Shown here one piece after another: positions 25,401 to 38,024 of a stretch of 64,000 nucleotides of DNA. Where the stretch lies: the NCBI GenBank assembly GCA_040954595.2, contig CM082586.2, forward strand, positions 6,882,001 through 6,946,000, in the 5' to 3' direction. The stretch comes from Balanoglossus misakiensis. Its lineage: Eukaryota; Hemichordata. Every line of letters starts with the position of its first letter. The first letter of the stretch is position 1. Below the pieces are notes generated by a model. The model saw nothing but the letters and a program-made list of their open reading frames with translations, did no database searches and was not told where the DNA came from. Both the position numbers and the translations under genes were made by a program.

Positions 25401-27089
25401 GTCAATGTTCGTACTGAAATAATTTGCTCTCGTGTCATATTTTCGGAATACACATCAAGTTTAGAAGAGTATTTATGTATTTATGAATCAGTGTCTGAAT
25501 AGACATTGTACTTTGCCGGTTCTTGATACAGATATCTACGAATTAATATGAGACGAGAGTTTTAGTTTGACCTTTGCCAGGTCAACATGAAGGTAAAGAC
25601 AACAGACTGCAATAAATGATGACGTTATCAGATCACGATGAACTCTTCTCCGCGTCTCGCCATGAACCAACACAGCTGATCACTCGTGTCACACAAAATG
25701 CCTGCGTTTACTTCACAAAGTGCCTACGTTTATCCCACAGAGTGCCTACGTTTATTTCACAAATTGCCTACGTCACACTCACTTGGTAATACTGGAGGGT
25801 AGGATCCGACGGGTATGGCCACTAACCACGCCAATACCCATGCAATGAGAAAGCCAAGCCACCAGGCGCCAACCCAGGCCGGGTCTTCGGGTGTCAGATC
25901 CACACTTTATCAAAAAGAGAAAGAAGAAATGCAGGAAAATGTAAACGGGGTTGCTTTAGAAGACTTGAAATGTCCAATAAGATATCTCTCGCGCAGATGA
26001 AACGTTCCTTGCCAAGGATATTGTAGATACTGTATATACGAAAGTGAAATATCATATCTGTGGGTTCAAGTTTTTACTCACTTCTCCCAGTTGGCGATGT
26101 CCGTGTAGATGGACAGAAACACCGCGCCAAGGATGAAACCGGTGACTGGTCCAAGCACTGCAAAGGCGTGAGTCACTCCTGTAACACAACAAGATAAAGA
26201 TTTGTTGAAAGGGGTACATGTAGTCTGTCAGAGATTGGGGATTAGTTACAAATCAACTTATAGCGAGTGATAATTTTATAAAAGAGAAAAGGAACGTATA
26301 TTTGATAAAATTTCACTCACCAACATACCATCCCGAGTCCTTCGTGGTGACGTTTTCGTCCACGAAGGCAAGTCCGATGTTGTAGATCGGCGACGCTCCG
26401 ATGGCGACGACGACCTGCGCTGCCGCAAAGAGGATAAAATAGTAAGACAGCGACGTCCAGTACTCGTCACAGTTTTCGTAGTAAGTGTAGTTGCCGTCGA
26501 GACGACACATCGGCTCGTAGACATCCGCTACTTCCCCGGCCGCGTAGTAACCGGTCGTAAAATGTGGCAGCGTCCACATGAAAAATCCAAGCCCCAATAT
26601 GACGGCCCCTATGGCCAACACTCTTGGTTTATTCCGAGTAGCACCGAAGTAGGAGACGAAAGGAAGCAATATGAGCTGGGTTAGGTCGTATACACTGAGT
26701 ATGAGACCCGTGGCCACACTGGGTAGCTGGAAGCGCGTCTCGATGGACGTCAAACTCGTGTAGGCAAACCCGCTCACCACCATGCCCTGAACGAACATCA
26801 GAAGCGAAATCGTCAGAGCCAGCCATGGCGGAGTGTTGAACCACTGCAGCCAGTTCGGGCGAATGCTGAACCATCCGCACAGCATTGACGGATCCGCCGC
26901 GCCGTCATCCGACCCCGATGCTTGGGTCGCGATCCAATCGATAGTTCCCGGATCGGTGTCTTTCTCTGGTTTTTCAGCGGCCGGTTGGCCGTTGGCAACA
27001 TCGTTTTTCTCGGTCGTCGGTTGGGCGTCAACGACGTCGCTTTCATCGCTCACCGGGTTTCCGTTTGCACTCTTATCGTTCGATTCCAT
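22419..27089 (-). CDS. SLCO gene 4: OATP4-type organic anion transporter, 9 exons
   Basis: Fourth transporter, predicted 738 aa, tandem duplicate of gene 3. Exons: 27089-26321, 26178-26082, 25904-25783, 24906-24643, 24303-24105, 23737-23587, 23421-23249, 22958-22894, 22795-22419; total 2217 nt. The signature DPAWVGAWWLGF is at about 296-307. Loop cysteines match gene 3 (10 in exons 6-7). The tail ends with SLLGYTKKDPDE. The N-terminus is shorter than in gene 3 by a small deletion in the Thr/Glu-rich part. Sequence just upstream of the ATG still resembles gene 3 (a CGGTT...ACGAG stretch), so the duplication took promoter-side DNA with it. The intron 4 donor is GTGGGT rather than GTGAGA. Introns 3 and 5 contain dispersed repeats that gene 3 lacks, so these inserted after the duplication. 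Confidence 0.92.
23901..24064. mobile_element. MITE family 2, copy 1, in SLCO gene 4 intron 5
   Basis: Begins GAGTTAAACCTGTGTTAGTG and ends with the inverted GGCCACTATTTACAGGTTCC, flanked by TA. Internal GGCCACCTCT / TCTATAAAG blocks match the copy at 54328-54471. Confidence 0.7.
24955..25120. repeat. unnamed dispersed repeat, copy 1, in SLCO gene 4 intron 3
   Basis: Shares collinear blocks with 60134-60330: AGATCTCGCGAATCTTGG-like start, ACTAAAA-AGATGCAGAATT, GCCGT-TATAAACT, and ATCTC-CAG-GTCTCGT-GAAT. No coding capacity. Origin not assigned. Confidence 0.5.
25691..25781. repeat. minisatellite starting at the exon 3 donor of SLCO gene 4
   Basis: Four units of about 22-23 bp with core GTGCCTACGTTTATTTCAC. 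The terminal unit ends CCTACGTCACACTCAC, exactly as in gene 3, and contains the exon 3 donor. Unit sequence has shifted from CACAC to TTATT in the inner copies. Confidence 0.75.
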
Positions 27090-30000
27090 GACCGACTGTA
27101 CCAGCTTTCAGTTTGCCGCGTCTCAATACAACTGTAAATAACTGTCTTTCTGTAAATAATTCTGTTTACACTAGGCTCGTAGTTTTGAACCGACGTCGTA
27201 CGCCCTTACGCGTTACTCATCTTCCTGAAAATAAGAGACGTGTTTAAATAGTGCAATATTAACCAACGACCTTATGTCACACCCGTTCCAACCACCAAGT
27301 GGTTCTATGATCCATCACGCTATCTCGCGGAAATCAAGAAGAATATTTCATAGCTTTCATGATATTATGCACTCATACTGAGGGAAAACAGCAAAGAGCA
27401 GTGTCACCTCGTGTTTAATGACAAAGCATCGCTCTGTAAATAATCGCCATTTTGTTACTGATACGTGAAGCTTTAAACATGGTGAGATTTTTTGTCCTGC
27501 TGAAAATGTTTCATGATAACCTCTACGTTACTAAAAATGGGAGAAATGATGGCGCTTTGTGGTACAACGGTACGGTGAAGTCGATAGCGGAAGTGGATTT
27601 GTCAGAGTGATATAACACTAAAAGCAATATCTGAAGATGTCCTCCCAAAAACAAGAGAGCTGTCTTAAAAAAGAGTCCACAGATTGACATAATAGTGAAC
27701 ACTGTGTACGAACCTCACAATTCAGAGTCAAACTCCCAAGTTATATCCACGACAGCGGCCAAAGCGTACGACAGTCTCAATGATTGTCCTCAGATGCCCT
27801 TGTTGAGTTATCTTAAGGCGGGGACGATTTCGGATATAACCGTGCGTGTACAACAGGATGTACTTTGTACCTTATCCCTCTATGGCTATATGACAGATGT
27901 GTCGCCCCGCAACCAGATAATTCATCGAAATGATTAATTTCTGGCCATGAAGACAAAATATGTCGTCATCAACATAGAATCTGAACTTTGTGTCTATGTG
28001 AGTTTACCTATCCACCCTGCCCATACCGACCCAAATATTAAATATTAATAGTTTTATGATTGAGTTTTAACAGAAAAGGGCGGCAGAATCTGACAACCAA
28101 CCGCAAGGTTCACTCGATATACTCGTACAGGGCTCATAATATCGTGCCAATTTACAGGTATCGCCAATTCCTGACTGGAATTTACACTTTAACATGTCAA
28201 GGTTGTATAAACTTGTTGTCCAAGGTTGGACCCGTTTGAATGAATGGGGGAATATCAGTGAGACATTGTCTACATTGTCATAGTGTTATCGTGGTTGACG
28301 ATCAAAGAGTCGCCGAAATTAGAAGTTTAAATCCATGATCATTACTTTGAGTTCGATTTCGATGGAGTTTAGTAATTAATTTTACTACGAAAATAAAAGG
28401 TTCGCTGCAACGAGCATAAGCCCACATTCGGACTGGGAGATATGTTAGTATAAGGCAAATACACAACTGATCTTATACAATGTATTGAAATTGTTACTGA
28501 ATAAAGGAACTACACTGAGATTTTGATAAACTATCGCACAACTGAACAATGCTCATAATCGCGCGACCGGTGTGGGAGTTCCAGAAGATGAGATGACGTC
28601 ATCCTTGACGATCAGGTCGTTGCTGGCTACATGATCAAATAGTTGCTGAATGAATCGCTAGCAATAAATCAATGATTAAATTATTGAGATAACATGGGTG
28701 TATCGTAGCTGTGTGTGTGTGTCTGTTAGATTTATAGAAACGAATATGTCGACAATTACGAGAGACGTAACTATTTACAGAGCTAATAATATGACAGTTA
28801 TTATTCTGATGACTAAAAGTTTGCAAAACAGTTGGCTTACCTTGATCAAGCTGACAGACGAGAACTTGAATTTTCTTTCGATGGTCTGCAATGTAAAATT
28901 GAAACGTAAGAATGCTGAAAAAATCACCTCATCTCTTTCTGTTTGTCAATGTGTGACACGACTCACCCGGCACCGTGGGTTAAACATTATCTACACGGCG
29001 CTTATAGATAAAACCATCAACAACAGGAGTTCAAGCAAGTTGAACTCTCACGGCGCCGTTCGGTTTAGTTATATACATGTATACTCTGCTTCTCTGGATA
29101 AGGCAGTTTTGGGTCGCACTCATCTTTTTTCACGTTTGGCTTTGATCAAGATCCAACATGAATAACTCTATAGACATAATACACTCGAGGCAGTTTAAAG
29201 CCCCAGTAACTCTAACTTCGGTATCTGTTTAATTATGTAAAATACCAGTTTTAAGGAATCCTCAACACACTGCATCGGTGTTATGTTGTCTTTCATGTAT
29301 CACAATCAAAGTCATCTCAAACTGTGCGACTCGTTCAATCATTTTTCAGCATACAAAACAAAACTATAACCAAAGTTTCTGGCGACTTTTCGACCGTGTT
29401 CACCACAAGATGGCGCTGTAGTACAGAATACATGGAATATTACCGTCGCCAACACTTGCATGAAAGGCGTTTGTTCAGAATTTTTACAGATCGATAAGTT
29501 TCCTCGATCCTATAAAGATGTGATAATTCTTGTTGTGTCGAAGGTATTCAAGTTGGGCGTGCTCGCCGATGTCTATCCACAAGACAAGACCATTCCTCGC
29601 TTTAGCCACCAATAAATCATGGAAAACCCTTTTCGACCAAAATTCCACCGCTTAATCCAGGACATATACACCCTTTCCGCGATGAGTCCTCAACAGACCA
29701 AAGATCATCGACCACTGCCCTTTTGAATTACTAGAACAAACAGAGGATATTCTACTCGTCCGTCCTATCACACACTGTGCATTCGGAACATTAACCTCGT
29801 TTCGGAAAACAGTGTTGACAAATAGAACAATTTATCTTCAAATGTGATAAGGCAGTCGTGTGACCGGGTTTAATTCATAGTGGACCAGAATCTGCATGTA
29901 TCAAGTCCCCGTGCCTTGTTCATCCCTGTCAATGAAAGTACAGCTTGGTCCAAACGCACCCAGGACCACGTAGAATACCCCCGCGGGAAGTGGTCATTAC

Positions 30001-31343
30001 ACAGCAGTGAACGACAGCAGGTATTTTTTTCTCTCTATTTCCCGCCGCGTGTAGTGAACGACAGGCCATTCATATTGGCCGCATGACGGTCAATGGTTTC
30101 CTACGCACAGATTTTCCATTAAGAATATTTACACCAATAATGCTGTTGCCCTATTGACTTATTTGACAACCCGGGTTCCAAGCCGTGCTTGGTACAATTA
30201 ATCCAAATGTGTCCGATGGACGACATGCATGCCTCAGCGTGCCTCCACAGATACTTCACTCGGGGAACCGATTTTCAGAAAAAATGTTAGTCCTCCGAAC
30301 CTTTCAGTTCTTTGCTATATTTAATCGTGGTGAGGAGTCTTCCTGAAAACAGAGAAGAAATTGAAACCAATTCACGCAAAAAGACCATTGCAGTCATCTA
30401 ATTCACCGCCTTTTACGCGTTTTTCCCGAATACAGAAAAAATCGAGATATCACCAGATTGGTTTAGTTTGTGAGCTTTGACCAGTCATGTCTTCACTTGA
30501 TGATAATGGGCGAAACAACATATGTAGTGATAAGTCAGTTGAGAGGTCGTACATCTTAAACTAGCATGCGTGAAGTTTTCAAGGTCAAGAGCGTGTCAGT
30601 GGTATAGTTTGTTCCACCATCACTCGACAGGTATACACTGTATATACCAAGTACATGTATACACAATAGTCAAAGTTTAATCTGTCAAAACTTGCTCTCG
30701 AGACTATGCATTTCCACCACCTGTTGAAAACTTAACAGTGAAATAAGCTTACTCCCACTAAGCTTGTTAGTTCATAACCTCTAGACGTATGGTTTATGTA
30801 CCGCGCCCCTTTATTCTTCACGATACACCATTCGAGTGGGAAAAAAATCACTGTGTGCCAAAAATGCTGGGTCAGGAGAAGAACAACGCCCACTTTTTGG
30901 ATACATATACACATATGGTCTCTGTTACCCGAAGTCAATGTCCAAACCAAGGGCAACGTGCAAAGTACGCATAGGATGCACTAAACTAGACAAAGTCGCT
31001 TTCTTTTGACATTGTTCCGCTTAATGGAAAAATATTGAAGCGTCACTCACTACTACTTGACATTTTGATGACGACATAATTTATTGTGCATAATAAAGAC
31101 ACTATGACGTCATCGACTGTGCTCACTGCGATGATGACCTCACTGACAGGCGAGCTTCGCTACTCAATGTTATAGTGGCTCTTTATCTGATGGCACTATA
31201 CTCCATTACCCTACAGTATATTCTGCATCCATCTATCCATCTATCCATGCAACTAACCAACCAAAATTACCAGTAACCACTATTGTTTTTTATCTATCTT
31301 AAAATGCAATCTTTTAACCAGTGAATAATCTGCGAATATAAAG
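27090..31343. other. 4.2-kb divergent intergenic region between SLCO genes 4 and 5
   Basis: Should hold the promoters of both divergent transporters. A probable 5' UTR acceptor for gene 5 ends at 31321. The longest open frame (28698-29165) has no family features. No RNA gene or clear repeat recognised. Confidence 0.5.
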
Positions 31344-34300
31344 ATGGCGGAGGTGGAGACTGCGAGTACAGGTTCCCCTGGAAACGATGCGTCCAGTGAG
31401 GTTACGGAGAAGGCCGAGTCTGTCACCAATGAACAAAGCGTTAACGGTATTGCGAAGATGAACATCTATGATGATGACGACGCTCTACTAACATGTGGCT
31501 GGTTTGGTCTGCGTCCTGATTGGATGCAGCGACGCCGCAGTCCCGGGTGGCTGGCTTCGGCTATCAGTTCCCTCATGTTCGTCCAGGGTATCGTGGTGAA
31601 CGGCTTCGTCTTCATCAATCTATCGACCGTGGAGACGCGCTTCGGGCTCACCAGCACGTCCACCGGTCTCCTGGTCAGCGCCTACGACCTGACCGTCGTC
31701 GTTCTCATCATCTTCGTCTCGTACTTCGGCGCCACTCGGAACAAAGCCCGGATGCTGGGCATCGGCTCGTTCATCATCGGGTTCGGCTCCCTGCTGTGGG
31801 CGCTGCCTCACTTCACCACGGGCCTGTACGAGTACGACGCCGCCTACGGGGACAGCGATACGCTGTGCCGCCCCGGGGAGAACATCACCGATGGGGTGGA
31901 CTGTGAGGAAGAGTGGCAGTCGCTGGCGTATTATTGGTTCGTCTTTCTATTCGCGCAAATCTTACTGGGCATCGGAGCATCACCTGTCTACACAGTGGGA
32001 TATGCCTACATGGACGAAAACGTGGGCCACAGAACTTCTTCCTGGTATACTGGTAAGTTGTACATTTATGTGATATTAGCTGTAACATTTAGGTAACTCT
32101 CAAATCCACCCATTCATCCAACCAGGATTCCCGCAAGCTGACCGGCTTGTCAGTCACTCAGTCAACAATACACAATATGTATTTGGGACAAGTCAGCAAT
32201 CGTTGTTCCTATTAAACTTTCGTTCTGTCTTTCTCGCCCATTCTCTGTGTGTCCCACTCCAAGACTCCATCCCCACTCTGAAAATGTTTCTTTCCACTTG
32301 CATATACACACAGGCATCTTGTCAGCGTTTTCCATCCTTGGTCCGTGCACCGGATTTCTTCTTGGCGCCTTCTTCCTCGGCATCTACACCGACATACGGG
32401 TGGCCGACGAGTAAGTATATGATGTCACCATGCGACTTGCACGACGGCAGATCGCCAAAGTTTTAGCCGAGGCGCGGTCTCTCCACGCGCGTTGGAGTGG
32501 CTGTGGCTAAGGCACTCAAATGGACCCGCGCTTCGATATCTGCCACGCTCTTATGTGTCTTTAGTACTTTTAATTTTTACGAACATGGCGATGCTGATTG
32601 CAGAGGCGGCGGTAGTGACGACGGTGAAGACTTGATAATTTTTCAGAACGATGATGGCGTTTAATTCAAATTTCTTGGTGACTCTTTTCTTTCAGAGTAA
32701 CAATAACGCCAGAAGACCCATCCTGGGTGGGGGCGTGGTGGCTAGGATTTCTCCTGGGTTGGATATTGGCATGGATCGTAGCGCCTGTCATGGGAGCATT
32801 TCCACCAGCCTTACCAGGTCAGTCTAAACTTTGAACCTTACGAATCTGAGTACAAAATGCTCTCTGTTCAACTTCTGGCACGGGGACTGTCATTGGTACC
32901 GCCTCAGAACATGATTCACGTGACTGGCTGACTTTAATTCTATCCTCTGCAATGTCTTTAACGCAGGCCAAAAAGAAATCCAGAAAGAACGCCAATCCCA
33001 GGCTCACTTCAGCGAGAGTGCTGAATCGACGGTTACAAGAGCCGGCTTCGGCGAAGGCTGGAGAGATCTCTGGCCAGCCACGAAGATATTGCTGAAAAAT
33101 CCGCCGTTTGTCTTCATCTGCCTGACGAAAGCTATGTTGATGTTCATCATCGGCGGATTCACGCCGTTCATCCCAAAGTTTTTGGAGAACCAGTTCGGCC
33201 TGACGTCATCAGCCGCAGCACTACTGCTAGGTGGGTAGACTTTGTATACTAATTTTACAAATTCTGACCAAATAATGAATTCAATACATATATTGCGAAT
33301 CTCGCAGGCGCGTATGTTCACTGTATGCATACCAGAAGTGACGTATTTCATCATGTTATTCCTGAAATACAATTTTACGCTAGCAGCCAATGTTTGATTT
33401 GCACTATATTTTGTACACTCAACCCCTCAAAATTATCACCTGCTCTAACACAACTGCAGAAGTCACTCTGGCATATAGCACAGAGGATACGACTGGTTTG
33501 AAACCAATCTGAGGAGCGCAAAGGGCGCCGCTACTTATGATTTAACGCGCTCCCTTTGTTTTTAGGCGCGACATCAATACCAGGGGCAGCTGGCGGCACC
33601 CTGATTGGAGGCTGGGTGCTTAAAAAATACAACCTGAAAGTCAAAGGGATGCTGAAGTTTTCCATTGGCATCGGTTTGGTGACGTTGTGTCTGACGCCAA
33701 TATTCATGCTCCGCTGCCCGGAGAACCAAGTGGCGGGGGTAGTCACGCCGTACGACCCAACCGAGTGAGTCATTTTCGAAAGATTTGATTTGATACATTA
33801 GACAAAGAAACTAAGGGACCGTTCAGTTTTTACGGCCGGGGGGGGGGGCGGCAAGTTTGTGTCATCGGTTTTCAAAATCAGGCCGACCCCCCCCCTTCAC
33901 CCAGGACCAAAAAATGATGACCCCTCCCTTTTGGACTTCAAAATTTAAGTGCCCCCCCCCCCCTGGATTTTGCCGCCCCCCCCCCCCCCGGCCGTAAAAA
34001 CTGAACGGTCCCTAAATGAAAAATTCAATATATTACACTAATCAAAAGACATGTAATGTCATTAGGAAGCGGCTTGGCATTCTTAAACTCGCGCAATAGT
34101 GGTACATGTACTTATATATGGAGGGCTAAAATCACAAATACGATCGACTAAACCACAGCGGCAGGTGAATTTTGTTTCCATTTCCTTCCACACAGGGAAG
34201 GTCGACCTGATCCAGTGAATCTCACGCATGCGTGCAACGCCGATTGTCAGTGCGCGGGAACTGAGACCTACCAACCAGTTTGCGGCGCCAACGATCTAGT

Positions 34301-35588
34301 TTATTTTGACGCTTGTTATGCGGGTTGCAGGAATACCCCGGATAGTGGAGAGGTAGAGATTCGCTTGTTTACACCAGCGATCGACCTTTCCTCGCACTTT
34401 TTGTGCAGCCATTCTCAAAGTAGATGTATGGAACACTTGTCCCAATTCAGCCTAATCCGCTCGCGCTCTGTTGGCTTATCATGTCAAAAATAAATACAGT
34501 ACATTAATGATAAGTTTGGTACGAGTTGAGTGAACGCGTTCAGATTAGTGTGCTTCTCAAATTTCTTTTCAGACATATTACAACTGCAGCTGCATTTACA
34601 CAGACGACAGTGATTCGCCGGAAGCCGAGTCTGGTTACTGCACGAGCGATTGCTGGCAACTTCCGGTGTTTACAGTTTTCTTCTTCCTACTAATGTTACT
34701 GGGTTTCATGTTATTAGCGCCGAACACAGTTCTCAGTTTGAGGTAAGGTGAATTGTAAAACCACATTTACATAATGTGATCAAACAACAAAACGGCGAAA
34801 ATAAACACTTTGAAGTCATTTTCCTGACATGAATGTATAGTATGTAAAAACACTCTTCGAGGAAAGGAGATTTAACTGTTCCAAGTTGGGAGATGCTGAC
34901 GCCGTTTGATGTTATTATTCCTACACTTTTCTGCAGGTGCGTTCCTGATTCTCAACGATCGTATGGTCTTGGTATAGCCTCCATCATCTATCGGTTGTGT
35001 GGTGAGTAATTTTGCAACGACGTACATGTGTATCCTTGCGCTGCCGATGACTACACAATGCGAAAACCTTTCGCCATGCCAAAGTCCCTCTATTGTAATA
35101 GAGGGACTGTGGAAAAAAACACGTAAAGAATAATTACAAGGAAAATTTAAAATGTATAAACGAACAACATTTCTCATTTGTACGCCACAGGAAGTGTTCC
35201 AGGGCCCATCATTATTGGCGCGGTTGTCGACAGCTCGTGCATCGTTTGGCAAGAAATCTGTGGCGAACGAGGCAGCTGCTGGATTTACGACAACTTCATG
35301 TTCGCGCTGAAATTCTTCATCCTGGGTTTTTCCGGGTTCCTGCTTACGATCCTCCTCCTTGTTGCCACCCTTTTTGTCTACAAACCGCCTCCAGAAGAAG
35401 CAATGGAGGATGAAAACACACAGGCCGCAGAGAATGGGGAGACAGAGCCGAAGGACGGCGTGACGTCACCGCCCGAGCGGACTATGGAAGAGGAAACAAA
35501 GATGGCGACCATCCAACGCGAAACCAGCACGATATCGCTTTTAGGTTACACCAAACGAGACCCAGACGAAACTGTTCTCGTAAACTAA
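31344..35588 (+). CDS. SLCO gene 5: OATP4-type organic anion transporter, 9 exons
   Basis: Only plus-strand transporter of the array, predicted 726 aa. Exons: 31344-32052, 32314-32410, 32696-32817, 32967-33230, 33566-33764, 34196-34352, 34573-34742, 34937-35001, 35191-35588; total 2181 nt. The signature is DPSWVGAWWLGF at about 276-287. The Kazal-like loop has ten cysteines (CNADCQC, PVC, ACYAGC, YYNCSC, YC, SDC). The tail carries SLLGYTKRDPDE, shared with genes 3 and 4. The ATG lies in AAGATGG. A pyrimidine-rich stretch ending CCAG at 31321 suggests a 5' UTR intron ending 22 nt before the ATG. Intron 5 contains a 198-bp inverted-repeat element. Divergent orientation from gene 4 leaves a 4.2-kb shared upstream region. 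A likely poly(A) signal is at 36311. Confidence 0.92.
33815..34012. mobile_element. PIF/Harbinger-like MITE in SLCO gene 5 intron 5
   Basis: 198-bp element with about 40-bp near-perfect terminal inverted repeats (GGGACCGTTCAGTTTTTACG at the left and its complement at the right), each with a long G or C run. It is flanked by TAA on both sides (33812-33814 and 34013-34015). A 3-bp TWA target duplication and GG-starting ends are typical of PIF/Harbinger. No coding capacity. Confidence 0.8.
35083..35108. repeat. short perfect hairpin in SLCO gene 5 intron 8
   Basis: AGTCCCTCTATT pairs with AATAGAGGGACT around a GT loop. May be the end of a larger repeat. Confidence 0.6.
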
Positions 35589-36310
35589 ACAACTGCAGCA
35601 CACACGAGTTATGTTAGACGGTGAAAAATGAAACAAGAATCTAAGATACAATTCTTGATCTATATGCCTGGATGAATAATAGTACATGTACAAGTTTACG
35701 ACCTCCATCAACGTAAATGGTATAGACTGTACGGCCCGGAGTGTACATAAAAATAGTTCGTGAACTATCTTTTTTACCAGTTTTGTAATTTGATTGCAAA
35801 GGCAATTGTAGAATATTTCTCAGACACGTTTAGTAAGACTTTTATACGAAATGAAGAAAATTGTTTCAGGTATTATGTGTGAGACCTCCAAAGAATTGTT
35901 GCTACAGTTGGATATTGGGGCGGTCAATAACACCTTCCACGTCACAACTGGCACTGAGTAACCGACATGTCGGTCAAATTTGCATTTTAATTGAAATGGT
36001 GTTTTCAGCATTTTAAGAGATCCGCTGCTGACCTTAATTGTATTTTTACCAGGTGCTGGTAGTTTCAATTACATTATGGCCTCCACGTCGACAATTTGGT
36101 GGAGAGGGGGCATTGTCCGGGGGGGGGGGGGTCGGTTGTAACTGGAGGCGGGGGAATTTGGGAGGGTCTCATTCTACAAACCTATTTTTTATTGAGTGTC
36201 ACCCTTTAAAATTGGAAAGATTATAACGATCCCATCCTGTAATACTCACACATTTTTTTAACCTTTTCAGCGCAATTGAATTGCTGTTGTTTATTAGACT
36301 GTCATTTTCC

Positions 36311-36316
36311 AATAAA
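36311..36316 (+). terminator. candidate poly(A) signal of SLCO gene 5
   Basis: First canonical AATAAA downstream of the gene 5 stop codon, in CCAATAAAGATG. The 3' UTR would be about 740 nt. Confidence 0.45.
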
Positions 36317-37038
36317 GATGTCATTGCACTATGCCATAGTTTGGTGCTAAGCTAACTACCAGGAGTGAAAGTACAGAGACACAAATGCGGAGCGGGAGTT
36401 GGCGTCACAGAGGGATTGAACTCATTAACTCGTGCAATTTAAATGTCACTTAAACATCGTAGAAATACAACTTGCACTTTCTGTAAACCTTCACCAAGGC
36501 TGGGGAGAAACGAATCATGCAGTTACTCTTCTATTCCTACAGTTGTCATAATGATCGTGACGTGCACACTCACTTAGCAAAAAAGACACACATTAATATT
36601 CAAATAAACTCTAGATTTTCCCTTGACGGTACCACCATGTCCGATCGCAATAACGACTTCACATCGAAACACTATAGTACATGTATTAGATAGGTTAAAG
36701 TTAAATTCCAACCTCCGCCCATAGGGATCTCCATCAGATAGAGCAATTGATGAAATACGCTGTCCTAATGGAGCAGAGCATATTATATGTTGTGACATAT
36801 GGATGCATTTATGGCTAGTCCACAAATTCGGGTTTTCTACATGATCAACGCAAGTTCTGAAATTTACTGTCTCCCACTGTTTGTAGATTAAGTTTATGAA
36901 AATACTGAAGAAGTCGAATCATAGACGTCATAGTGGAACTTAAGAGCAAATTGAAAGTATGAGTAAAATTATACTATATCTTAGCTTTACATTCTTTTCT
37001 TCACTGTTTCACTAGTGGTCGAATCCAAAAGATTTTTG

Positions 37039-37199
<161 letters not shown>

Positions 37200-38024
37200 T
37201 ACCACGCAAAAGCCTCTCAACATTAACACATTAAGGCTAAATTAATGAAAATCTAAACCTGTGACCTCGACCTGGATATATTTTGTTATTATTTATGGGA
37301 TGATCGGACTTCTTGTTTTCAAAAACAAGGTTTTCATATCCGGGCGCTGGAAACGGTAGCTACCTGGAAAACCTCGAAAATGTTGTTTTTAGAACTCATC
37401 CTGGCAGCTCATAATTAATTGCCATGGACTAAATTTGTTTTTACAAAGGTGCGAAAACCTTAATATCTTTGTCGCAAAAGTCCTTCGTTTATCATTTTTT
37501 GGTCCCAAAATAATTCAGGTTTTCTGAAAATGTCAAGTACCCTCATAATCAACGAAATGTGGGTTTTATATAAAGTCTCTCTACCAGATAAGTTAAACAG
37601 CATCCATCGCACTTAGTTAATTGAGAAGCACCTGCAGAACACACGAAGAACGTCTACCCCCCTGCCAAACGGTTGGGTAAGTACTTAGAAACTACGAAGA
37701 TGATCAGAAATATCTTAGTAAACATGACTTTGTGATTTATACCTATGACGTCATAATTGTAAAAGTAATTTCTTTTTTAATAGTTACTCTAAAGAAGTAT
37801 GCATCCGTTTAGTGCTGAATGTCAGAGAACACCATATTGCGCAGTGACAGTTTTGTCTCTAAAAATTGCCCCCGTATTGAAGGAGTACCCCTCTTTAGGC
37901 ATAGTCATGATTAGTTTAGTTACTTTCATTGTTATAATTAGTTTAGTTACTTTCATTGTTACTTTCATCATATGCAAGACCCAAAGACACAACCTTTTCT
38001 CATTCTAGATCAAGAAACGTCAAA

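Noticed and set aside
28698-29165. 155-aa open frame in the SLCO 4/5 divergent region
   Set aside because: No domain, no biased composition, no supporting splice sites or paralog.
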